Assembly (NCBI GenBank): GCA_028699365.1
Contig: JAQVUQ010000031.1
Span: forward strand, 1-13,652
DNA: 13,652 nucleotides
Origin: UBA5359 sp028699365 [NCBI: bacterium]
Lineage (GTDB): Bacteria > UBP13 > UBA5359
Direction of reading: 5' to 3'
In this document: piece after piece, positions 6,705-13,172 of the stretch
Layout: each line of letters starts with the position of its first letter
Position numbering within the stretch: the stretch's first letter is position 1
Program-made: the position numbers and the translations under genes
Notes under the pieces: generated by a model
What the model was told of the DNA's origin: nothing
The model's input: only the letters and a program-made list of their open reading frames with translations
Database searches by the model: none

Positions 6705-7427
6705 ATGAATATTCTGAAAGCTTTTATCTGGAAAGAGTGGCGGGAGCAACGGCTGACAATACTGGCAGCGGTGACCCTGATGTTGATAGGCCGGGGTGTT
6801 TTGGCATACGCGCAAGTCAGTATGCCGTATGAATATTTCAAGGAAAACGTCGCAGATACAGCCTATGCTTTAGCCAATATTTACTTCCCGTTGGCGTTAG
6901 CATTGGTCTTTGGCGTAACTCCTCTGGCAAACGAGTTTGCTGCCGGCAGCCTGAATTTTATGATGAGCAGGGCCGTCTCTATGCGAAGGTTTGTCTGGAC
7001 TAAATTTAGCCTCAATCTGGTATTGCTGCATCTCATGATAGTGATTATGCATGCCATGTTTCCCGGATTGAACGGGAAGCTCACGCCGACATCGCTGATA
7101 ATCGGCCCTCGGGATGCATTTCCTGAAATTACGCTTGCGATCCTTCTGATTTATCTCGGCGCCTTCCTGACTTCCATACTGATAGAAGACGGGCTCGGTG
7201 CGTTTATAGTGGCTCCATTGCTTACAGCAGGGGTTTCTTATATAGCACTTATTACGGTAGGGTATGCTGCTCCATTCATATTGTCTGCTATGCTGGGCTG
7301 GAGCGCAGAAGTCATCTCAAGCCATGATACGACTATTATATGTATCGGCATACTTCTTTTGTCGTCTGTTCTCATGCTATCGACATGTCTATTGCTTATT
7401 AAGCCGGTATTCGAGCGAAGAAGCTAA
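6705..7427 (+). CDS. ABC-2 type permease, second membrane subunit
   Basis: 240 residues. I place the start at ATG 6705 and not at the in-frame ATG 6693, because GGAGG lies at 6695-6699 and because the protein then begins 'MNILKAFIWKEWREQR', matching the start of the fused permease upstream. It has about six hydrophobic segments. The cytoplasmic 'LANEFAAGSLNFMMSRAVSMRRFVWTK' region, at about residues 70-96, is the typical ABC-2 loop that couples to the ATPase. There is no sensor extension. It lies 33 bp after the fused permease and ends the operon, so it probably forms a heterodimer with it. It stops 13 bp before the end of the convergent TPR gene. Confidence 0.93.
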   Translation: MNILKAFIWKEWREQRLTILAAVTLMLIGRGVLAYAQVSMPYEYFKENVADTAYALANIYFPLALALVFGVTPLANEFAAGSLNFMMSRAVSMRRFVWTKFSLNLVLLHLMIVIMHAMFPGLNGKLTPTSLIIGPRDAFPEITLAILLIYLGAFLTSILIEDGLGAFIVAPLLTAGVSYIALITVGYAAPFILSAMLGWSAEVISSHDTTIICIGILLLSSVLMLSTCLLLIKPVFERRS

Positions 7428-7440
7428 TCCCTGTAACGCC

Positions 7441-8220
7441 CTATATTGACAGTCCTATAAACATCATAACCCATCCGAAGACCAGAATATAGAATATGAT
7501 CCCCGGGAGCAGTTCTTTTTGCCACAGATAGTATACCGCCACGGTGACCAGCGCCGCTAAGCGCAGGCCGTTGCGGGCAGCGGGATACATGAAAAGACTG
7601 AGTAGAAGTTCGAATATGAGCAGAATTGCCAAAACTATGGCTGTATTGATCGCCGTATAGCGCATGACCTTAGCCGAGAAAAACTCTCGCAGCGATTGTC
7701 TCAATTCATCTCTAAAAACCGGAGTCTTCGGGGCTGCTTCCTCTTCCAGCCTTCGCCTGACGGAATTGAGCTTGCTTTCAAGGTGCCAGTCAGGGAAGAG
7801 CTTCAAGGCGGATTCATAGGCAGCCTCAGCCTCTTTGAGCCTTCCCTGGCGCTCGTAAAGATCTCCCAGCGCAATGCCGGCTGAGCTGTTGTGAGGGTCC
7901 GTTTCCAGCATCGATTTATAACGTTGCTCGTTCTCATCCTCTATGGCTATGAGAAGTTGTCGATTACCTTTATCCTGGAGCGCTTCCAGAAAATACGGCA
8001 GGATGATGGCTATGACGGCAAAGACAATTCCCATCGGCTGCAGCAGTACCGCTACTGTTGCGAGTATCAGATTTGCCAGGACAAGCAGGCCGAGTGTGAT
8101 GTCCTCCATTTCCTGATAGAGCCAGAGCGCGAATATACGCACTGTGGCAAAGCCGAAGAGTATGCCGAGCAGGCCAAGGTAAAGACCACGAAATATTCCT
8201 TCACCGTAAGCTGCAATCAT
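7441..8220 (-). CDS. Membrane protein with central TPR-like repeats
   Basis: 259 residues on the minus strand; start ATG at 8218-8220 with AAGGAT about 12 nt upstream, a rather wide spacing. Three hydrophobic segments (about 13-32, 41-60, 63-80) are followed by a soluble stretch. It holds about one and a half tetratricopeptide repeats: 'GIALGDLYERQGRLKEAEAAYESALKLFPD' at about 115-144, preceded by 'QRYKSMLETDPHN'. Three more hydrophobic segments follow (about 190-212, 217-234, 238-257). TPRs mediate protein contacts, so this is probably an envelope scaffold or assembly protein. It converges with the ABC operon and has no plus-strand partner, so a role with the transporter is not shown by the context. 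No enzyme motif is visible. Some hairpin-free spacer, and no clear terminator, separates it from the operon. Confidence 0.85.
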   Translation of the reverse strand: MIAAYGEGIFRGLYLGLLGILFGFATVRIFALWLYQEMEDITLGLLVLANLILATVAVLLQPMGIVFAVIAIILPYFLEALQDKGNRQLLIAIEDENEQRYKSMLETDPHNSSAGIALGDLYERQGRLKEAEAAYESALKLFPDWHLESKLNSVRRRLEEEAAPKTPVFRDELRQSLREFFSAKVMRYTAINTAIVLAILLIFELLLSLFMYPAARNGLRLAALVTVAVYYLWQKELLPGIIFYILVFGWVMMFIGLSI

Positions 8221-8471
8221 CTTTGCGGGATCATCCTTTCTTGCCGGCGAGTGTCGAAATAATTGTTCTTAGAAGGGAATGTCCGTTATATTACTTATTC
8301 TTCAATAGGATGATGTTTCCTTTATCTTTCCAGCCTTAGCCGAGGACGGCTTGTCAGGCAGTCCGGAGGGTGATATGCTCATTTTAATCCATTATCCGGG
8401 TTCAGCGTGATAGTTTGCATATTTCGACTCCCCGATCTTCGGACGGGAGATAGCAGTTTGAGGAGGCGACT
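8221..8471. other. Divergent intergenic region without clear signals
   Basis: This 251-bp gap separates two divergent genes and should hold promoters for both. I see no well-spaced -35/-10 pair on either strand and no coding frame resembling a known protein. The only structure is a small CCGA...TCGG hairpin at 8432-8442. The last bases give the ribosome site of the next gene. Confidence 0.5.
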
Positions 8472-10607
8472 GTGTCTTTCTCGGTTTGTAACGGGTGGCC
8501 CCGGCAGGGGCGCATAGCGCTTATAGGTGTAATCTTCCTCGTCCTGTTGAGGCTGGGGCTGCTGTGGTGGCAGGGCTCTCTTACCGGGAACGATATGCCG
8601 GCCGATGATGCCGTACTGCTGATCATGTTTCTCTTCCCGGCTGCTATGGCTGTAATCCTGGCGATAATCGCCTGTCAGGCCGTAATTGCCGGGCAGGAAA
8701 TTCGTGACAGGCGCCAAGCAACGGCAGTCTTCAGGGCCGGGTTTCTGCCGGGGCTGGTATCGGCGCTGCTGCTGGGAGTTCTGGCTCCGGCTCTATTTGC
8801 CTGGGGCGTAGACTATTTGGGTGAGGGCCTTACACCTCTGGTCATTTGGGCGCTGCTTGCTCTCTGTGTAACATCTCTGTTTTATTCCGGAGCCTTTCTG
8901 AACAGGCTGCTGTTCGGCAGCAATCTGATGACCTTCCTGCTTGCTCTGCCGTTACTGCTGCTGGAGACGATAAGTCTTACTGCAGTTCTGAGTGTTCTTC
9001 TACTGGCAGCTTTGCCTGCATTGGTACTTTTGCTGCCCTGGTTGATCAGGGCAGATGGCTTTGCTATGGCTTACAATCCGGAAATGGAGACTATGATACT
9101 ACTGTTGCCCGTTTGCCTGCTGGCCACCGCTTCCTTCATGATTGCTGTTCGCTGGATATGGATAGAGATGGTATCGAGAGGCGGCTATCCGTTGCGGTTG
9201 CTGGCTGCTGCTTTTCGGTCACGGATCTTTTGGTGTCGTCTGGTCAAATCGGCCCTGCTTACTCCGGCTGCTATAGCGCTGGTATCATTGGCGATACATG
9301 GCACAGCTATCCTGCTGGCCGGGCTGGATTACGGCCGGGCCGGCAGGGAAGCCCGACAGGCGGGAATGCGGATGACCAGAGAGGAGGTTATTCCGCCTGC
9401 GTTACCAGATGACCGTAATGCAGCCCGTATCTATGAGCAGGCTTTTGTTCTCTGCCGGAGAGTGAAAGAGAGATATGATGTTCAATATAAGAAGCCGGAG
9501 AAGCAGGCGACACTATGGGAGAAATCGCAAGCTTTTCTTTTTAATTGGAAAGAGGTCGATAAACTTAAGCTGGCGGATCGCCTGCTTGGCGATCCCGACA
9601 TCAAGCGGATCGTAGCTTTGACGGAACGAGCGGTGGCAATGCCTGACTGCCGTTTTGATCTTAACTACAATGATCTTAATAGCCTGACTGCCTTTGAGCC
9701 ACATGACAGGCTACGTTCTTTGTTCTGGATCATCAACGACTATGGGAAAGCTCTGCGGATAAGAGGACATCAGCGAGAGGCTTTGCAGATTATTCGCTTG
9801 CAATTCCTTTTGCCGGAAGCGTTGCTGGGAGAACCTTTTATGCTGTCGCATCTCAAGATGGACCATATGGACAGAATGGCATCTGAGAGGATCCACGAAC
9901 TACTGGAGGGTAAGAACGGCGATATAGCTCCGGAAGACTATGCTGTTCTGGTTTATGAACTCGGGCGGAAGATTGCTGCCAGGGAAGCTTCATTGGGCAG
10001 AGTGGTAGAAGGGGAGACGACTCTTTTTCTGCTTCCGGTTTATCTCGATCCTCCTCCTGATTTCGGAATTACAGGTATGACTGATGACGGCTGCGATGAC
10101 AAGCCGTGGCGGATGTGGACGGTAATCAAATATCTGTCCCGGCCGCTGCTGTTGGGCAGTGCAGCCTGTCAGATACGTTATACCGCCGCTATCCTGAAGC
10201 CGATACGGCAGTCTTATTTTCGGGGCCATGCCCGTTTACAGCAGGCTGAGAAAAAACTTGAGAGAGATTTTCCATTCCTGCAGGAATGGAGAGCCGGATA
10301 CTCCAATTTCTATGTCGGTGCAGCATCAGATACAGCCAAGTTGCAGGTAACACGACAGGCTCTGGCCCTGAGATGCTATCGCCTCAGGTATGGTGCATAC
10401 CCTATGCAGTTAAAGCAACTTGTGCCCGCCTGTTTACCTGAACTTCCCCTTGATCCCTTTACCGGCCGGGAATATGTCTATCGCAGGCAGAAACGAGGCT
10501 TTGTCCTTTACAGCCTTGGTGAGGATCTCAAGGATGATGGCGGTCAAGACGAGCCTACTAAACCCGGACGCCTCCCACCGGATATAGTCTGGAAGCTGAA
10601 CCGTTAG
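8472..10607 (+). CDS. Large membrane-sensor paralog: permease-like N-terminus plus soluble domain with GspG-like tail
   Basis: 711 residues from GTG 8472; AGGAGG at 8461-8466 with 5 nt spacing decides the start. About eight hydrophobic segments (near 15-33, 46-72, 92-114, 122-146, 152-170, 172-193, 207-229, 262-283) make an ABC-2-permease-like membrane half. The loop 'AGQEIRDRRQATAVFRAGFLPG' sits where ABC-2 proteins place their cytoplasmic coupling helix. The soluble half repeats the family marks in diverged form: 'EVIPPALPDDRNAARIYEQAF', 'LTERAVAMPDCRFDL', then LPLDPFTG at 658-665, 'YRRQKRGFVLYSLG', DDGG and PDIVW. It lacks the 'KEWREQR' opening of the operon permeases, and no ATPase is next to it, so it either borrows the ATPase encoded at 3745-4641 or acts alone. 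A broken copy of its first 90 codons lies at 11160. Function unknown. Confidence 0.9.
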   Translation: MSFSVCNGWPRQGRIALIGVIFLVLLRLGLLWWQGSLTGNDMPADDAVLLIMFLFPAAMAVILAIIACQAVIAGQEIRDRRQATAVFRAGFLPGLVSALLLGVLAPALFAWGVDYLGEGLTPLVIWALLALCVTSLFYSGAFLNRLLFGSNLMTFLLALPLLLLETISLTAVLSVLLLAALPALVLLLPWLIRADGFAMAYNPEMETMILLLPVCLLATASFMIAVRWIWIEMVSRGGYPLRLLAAAFRSRIFWCRLVKSALLTPAAIALVSLAIHGTAILLAGLDYGRAGREARQAGMRMTREEVIPPALPDDRNAARIYEQAFVLCRRVKERYDVQYKKPEKQATLWEKSQAFLFNWKEVDKLKLADRLLGDPDIKRIVALTERAVAMPDCRFDLNYNDLNSLTAFEPHDRLRSLFWIINDYGKALRIRGHQREALQIIRLQFLLPEALLGEPFMLSHLKMDHMDRMASERIHELLEGKNGDIAPEDYAVLVYELGRKIAAREASLGRVVEGETTLFLLPVYLDPPPDFGITGMTDDGCDDKPWRMWTVIKYLSRPLLLGSAACQIRYTAAILKPIRQSYFRGHARLQQAEKKLERDFPFLQEWRAGYSNFYVGAASDTAKLQVTRQALALRCYRLRYGAYPMQLKQLVPACLPELPLDPFTGREYVYRRQKRGFVLYSLGEDLKDDGGQDEPTKPGRLPPDIVWKLNR

Positions 10608-10653
10608 GTTGCCAGTATCGTTGTGGTATCGATGATAGTGTAGCCGTTGTTCA

Positions 10654-10662
10654 TGGTATAAT
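10654..10662 (+). promoter_or_regulatory. Extended -10 promoter of the minimal nucleotidyltransferase
   Basis: TGGTATAAT: a perfect TATAAT at 10657-10662 preceded by the TG of an extended -10 element. No convincing -35 box lies 16-18 bp upstream, which extended -10 promoters tolerate. It lies 32 bp before the start codon at 10695. Confidence 0.6.
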
Positions 10663-10694
10663 GAAAAATCGGAGATTATATTTGGGAAGCAAGC

Positions 10695-11015
10695 ATGCAA
10701 AATAAAGATAATGTGCTGGCTGAAATAGTAAAGAAGCTTGTTGATGCCTATAAGCCTGAGCGCATCTATCTTTTTGGCTCTCATGCACGAGGAGAGACCG
10801 GACCTGATAGCGATTATGACTTGATGGTAGTGGTGCGGCAATCCGATCTACCTTTGTATAGGCGTGCACAGCAGGCTTTCAGAGTTCTTAGAGGAATGGA
10901 TGCTTCCAAAGGTGTTATCGTATTGACTGAAGAGGAGTTTACATGCAAGCAGGCGGTTGTTACCTCGCTTCCGGCAACGGTAAAGAGAGAAGGTAAGTTG
11001 TTATATACAGCCTGA
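10695..11015 (+). CDS. Minimal nucleotidyltransferase (MNT domain), antitoxin-type
   Basis: 106 residues; ATG 10695 with a weak GGGAAG site upstream. The protein is an MNT-family nucleotidyltransferase: 'IYLFGSHARGETGPDSDYDLMVVV' contains the GS-x10-DxD signature (Gly28, Ser29, Asp40, Asp42), and the C-terminus 'LPATVKREGKLLYTA' is the usual end of the family, so the length is complete. MNT proteins are mostly antitoxins that AMPylate and silence a HEPN ribonuclease encoded next door. The third active-site carboxylate, normally in a 'VDVIV'-like strand, appears to be replaced ('SKGVIV', Gly73). Only the last residues of a HEPN-like partner remain downstream. It therefore looks like the surviving half of a decaying toxin-antitoxin pair and may be inactive. 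The promoter is still good, so the protein may still be made. Confidence 0.85.
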   Translation: MQNKDNVLAEIVKKLVDAYKPERIYLFGSHARGETGPDSDYDLMVVVRQSDLPLYRRAQQAFRVLRGMDASKGVIVLTEEEFTCKQAVVTSLPATVKREGKLLYTA

Positions 11016-11082
11016 CACAGAGCCGCCTGACTATGAAGAGGCTGTCAATGCTGTTGGAATAGCCCTCAAGGTTTACGATTAG
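11014..11082 (+). pseudogene. C-terminal relic of a HEPN-domain toxin gene
   Basis: In the frame +1 to the nucleotidyltransferase, the bases just after its stop read D-T-E-P-P-D-Y-E-E-A-V-N-A-V-G-I-A-L-K-V-Y-D and then TAG at 11080-11082. HEPN partners of MNT genes typically end with a 'YPxDYEE...EAxxxAxxVxxF' helix, and this position directly behind an MNT gene is where the HEPN gene belongs. The first 100 or so codons, including the Rx4-6H ribonuclease motif, are missing. The match is short, so this is a pattern-based call supported mainly by context. Confidence 0.55.
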
Positions 11083-11159
11083 ATACTAATAAGACTATTT
11101 GAAGGCCGCTAGTAGCCACACTAATCTGTAATTCTGTATACGGTTTTATGGAGGTGCGT

Positions 11160-11513
11160 ATGGCTTTCCCATTTAATAACGAGTGGCGTCGCTACGGACG
11201 CACACTTCTTATGGGTGTGGCCACTCTTATCCTGTTGAGGCTGGGTCTATCATGGTGGCAGGGCTCTCTCACCGGAAACGACATGGCCGCCGATGGGATC
11301 ATACTGCCGGTCGTGTTTCTATTTTCTGGCCTTATGGCGACAGTGCTGGGGATCGTTGCCTGCCGGACTGGACGCGCCGGGCTGGAAATTCAGGATAGAC
11401 GACGGGCGGCGGCAGCCTTCAGAGCCCCGGGAGAGAGGAACGGCGTTCTCGGCCCTTTCGAGGAAGTGCCCATGCGGTTGACGACGCCGTCGAAGATGAA
11501 GAAGAGGCGATAG
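11160..11513 (+). pseudogene. Truncated membrane-sensor paralog (first ~90 codons only)
   Basis: Start ATG 11160 with GGAGG at 11150-11154 and 5 nt spacing, the same arrangement as the intact paralog at 8472. An in-frame ATG at 11148 overlaps the ribosome site. The first 90 residues closely follow that protein, e.g. 'LLRLGLSWWQGSLTGNDMAADG' (from about 11235) and 'IQDRRRAAAAFRA'. Similarity stops after 'FRA' at about 11429, where the intact copy continues with 'GFLPGLVS'. The remaining 28 codons to TAG 11511-11513 read antisense through a beta-helix enzyme fragment and have no meaning of their own. Only two membrane segments survive and the sensor domain is gone. The break is an illegitimate junction, not a point mutation. 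Confidence 0.85.
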
Positions 11514-11800
11514 ACGATGTTCTTCCTGTTGCCGTGCAGAGTAGTGCTTCGGTAAAGATCGGGTCCCGCCTTCTCCCAATCCTTCTCCTGCAGCGGGGCA
11601 GCTCCGTCGAGGACGGCTCCATTGCCTTCGATGATAATGGGCTTATCCGGGAGACCGGACTTGTTGCGTATAACGATGGATTCATTATATGGCTTATCCG
11701 TGGGCACCAGATAGACGGTATCTCCGGCCTCCGCCGTCTTCACGGCACGGGCGATGGATCTGACCGGGCCGCCGTCTGTTCCCTGTATCGTTTGTATAAG
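11430..11800 (-). pseudogene. N-terminal fragment of a right-handed beta-helix (pectate-lyase-like) enzyme
   Basis: On the minus strand, reading from about 11785, the frame gives 'GTDGGPVRSIARAVKTAEAGDTVYL', 'PYNESIVIRNKSGLPDKPIIIEGNGAVLDGA' and 'FFIFDGVVNRMG...FLSPGAL' (each in short pieces here). This is the standard opening of large parallel beta-helix proteins of Planctomycetota and relatives that act on polysaccharides. It is broken at both ends. There is no signal peptide or ribosome site at the 5' side (right). At the left the frame runs into the antisense of the truncated sensor paralog at about 11430. Only about 120 residues remain of a protein normally several times longer, so it is non-functional. 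Confidence 0.7.
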
Positions 11801-11865
11801 CGTGCATAGCGGGTTTTCAAAATCCTGCCACCGCAAAATAACCCACATCAAGAGCAAAAACTTCT

Positions 11866-11899
11866 TTTACAGGTTGAACGTTCGGGGCTATACTGTAAA
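11866..11899 (+). promoter_or_regulatory. Sigma-70 promoter bracketed by a TTTACAG/CTGTAAA dyad
   Basis: TTTACA at 11866-11871, a 17-bp spacer and TATACT at 11889-11894. The -35 box is part of TTTACAG (11866-11872), whose exact complement CTGTAAA lies at 11893-11899 over the -10 end. An 8-bp palindrome GAACGTTC sits in the spacer at 11876-11883. It points rightward into debris, so it may be a promoter left from a lost gene. Confidence 0.6.
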
Positions 11900-11942
11900 T
11901 GTATTCTGATGCCTGAACGGGTTTGTGAGGGAGATGGCGATC

Positions 11943-12019
11943 ATGACGTCCGGTAAGTCAATAGGATTCCGTAAGGGTAGCTTTCCATCTCTGTTGATGG
12001 GGTTGCATAATTCCGAACT
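11943..12019 (+). other. Possible 5' end of a broken gene downstream of the promoter
   Basis: ATG 11943 has GAGGGAG at 11927-11933 and lies about 45 bp downstream of the promoter above, a normal arrangement. The frame reads 'MTSGKSIGFRKGSFPSLLMG' and onward, but I recognise no family, and it runs out of frame into the glycosidase-like fragment that begins near 12011. It could be the true N-terminus of that gene with an internal deletion, or unrelated sequence. Confidence 0.3.
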
Positions 12020-12751
12020 CACGCGGTGTGCCGGGATTTTTTCGACAGTCATCCCGGCGAGCCTCAGGTTGATCGCCGAGGAAATCAGATCATGGTTTAC
12101 GGCAGCAGCTTGTTGCCATGTCCCAATTCGGATTTTCACTTTCTACTCAAAAACCTGATCTCCGAAATCGTTGGCAGTTATGATGTTGACGGCCTGTTCA
12201 TGGACGGTCCGGTCTTCTTACCCTCCTCCTGCTTCTGTCTGGCCTGCCGGGATCGAGCGCTGGAGAAGACGGGCGAGGCGTTGGTATCGCTGTCACCACT
12301 GGAGCGCCTTCGTTTCAAGTATGCCAGCTTGGAAGATCGTGTAGCGCTGGCGGTGGAGACTTCCAGGCGCATCAGGGAGATACCGGTCTACTGCAACGGA
12401 CGAGGTATCAGTGGGCATCCTTCCTATAGTTGTGGTTCGCCGGCACGCATGCAGACAGCCTGTAACGTTGTCATGGCCGAAGCCTTTCCCTACTTTCCGT
12501 CGCGCTCGCCAAATCGGCCGCTGTGGGCGGTATCGGGCACGGCCAGGCAACTCCAGGCCGTGGCCGCCGGCCGTCCTGTAGTGGTGGCTGCCACCATAAC
12601 TACCCGTCCCGGTATCCATAATGTTATGCCCGCGAGTACGCTTAAATCGCTGACGGCTCAGGCTGCGGCCAATGGCGCTTCAATCTGGTATGAGTGCTCC
12701 GTCGAAGTTCTCCGGCAGGGTGGCTCGGCAGTTGCCGCTCTGTCCCGTTAG
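12011..12751 (+). pseudogene. Fragment of a GHL6-like hypothetical glycoside hydrolase
   Basis: The frame opens after the stop at 12008-12010 and closes at TAG 12749-12751; no good start exists (GTG 12026 lacks a ribosome site). Counting from 12026, it shows 'FFDSHPGEPQVDRRGNQ' (6-21), 'LPCPNSDFHFLLKNLISEI' (30-48), 'YDVDGLFMDGPVF' (52-64) and a CxCxxC cluster (Cys69, Cys71, Cys74). This order matches (beta/alpha)8-barrel proteins of the hypothetical glycosyl hydrolase 6 type, in which 'hPdW..d.dG', 'CpNs.y' and 'YdvDGiffD' recur. The first strands of the barrel are missing, and the C-terminal part ends abruptly in the 'NGASIWYE' region. It was probably a cytoplasmic or periplasmic glycan-degrading enzyme; it is now a fragment. 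Confidence 0.6.
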
Positions 12752-12753
12752 TC

Positions 12754-12906
12754 AACACCAGCATCACCGGCGTGAACACCGAAGGCATTATAAAGGGAGA
12801 GATTGCGACTGTGACAACCAGATATTACCTGACGGCCCGGGTTGTGGATGCGGCCGGAAAACCGGTTCCCGGCACGGTAATCAGCGTAGTTCCCGAGAAT
12901 GGCGGT
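12754..12906 (+). pseudogene. Ig-like domain fragment
   Basis: In a different frame from the glycosidase fragment, 51 codons read 'NTSITGVNTEGIIKGE', 'TVTTRYYLTARVVDAAGKPV' and 'PGTVISVVPENGG'. The 'V.DAAGKPVPG..V.V' pattern is typical of bacterial Ig-like or carboxypeptidase-regulatory-like beta-sandwich repeats, often attached to beta-helix proteins. There is no start codon with a ribosome site, and the frame is lost after about 12906. It probably derives from another large secreted protein. Confidence 0.5.
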
Positions 12907-12929
12907 AATGGTATCGGCAGAGACGAGTC

Positions 12930-13133
12930 TTCGGCAGCAGCGGCTATCCCTGGACTGCGCCGCAATACAAAGGAGATGCCGACCGGTGCTTTCCCTGTCC
13001 CAATGCTATGCAGGCTGTCGAGGATCATTTCGATCTGATGATTCACGAAGGCTGGGAGGAGCAGGAGATAACCGATGTTCTGACAGCTTTATCCAAAGTG
13101 ACTTCCATTAATATGAAGTTTGAAGTATATTGA
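12930..13133 (+). pseudogene. C-terminal fragment of a DegT/DnrJ/EryC1/StrS-type aminotransferase
   Basis: A frame ending at TGA 13131-13133 reads 'FGSSGYPWTAPQYKGDAD', 'FPCPNAMQAVEDHFDLMIHE' and 'GWEEQEITDVLTALSKV'. The order 'CP.A......l.l.iHe...eeei.dv..al.KV' is the usual C-terminal end of PLP-dependent sugar aminotransferases of the DegT family. The catalytic lysine region and all N-terminal parts are absent. It is the 3' end of a gene whose body has been lost, and it directly precedes the GH2 gene, 39 bp away. The stop codon and spacing may be those of an original operon with the GH2 gene. Confidence 0.5.
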
Positions 13134-13172
13134 TTCATGAGAACCCGCATAGGATAATAATGGAGGTTCATA

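Noticed and set aside
8846-9412. 188-codon plus-strand open frame
   Set aside because: It is out of frame inside the gene at 8472-10607, whose paralogy and hydrophobic pattern fix the real frame.
11148-11159. ATG 11148 as the start of the truncated paralog
   Set aside because: It overlaps the GGAGG site that serves ATG 11160, and the intact paralog at 8472 starts at the position matching 11160.
11876-11883. LexA (SOS) box
   Set aside because: GAACGTTC lacks the four-base spacer of the Gram-positive GAAC-N4-GTTC box and does not match the CTGT-N8-ACAG type, so an SOS role is not supported.
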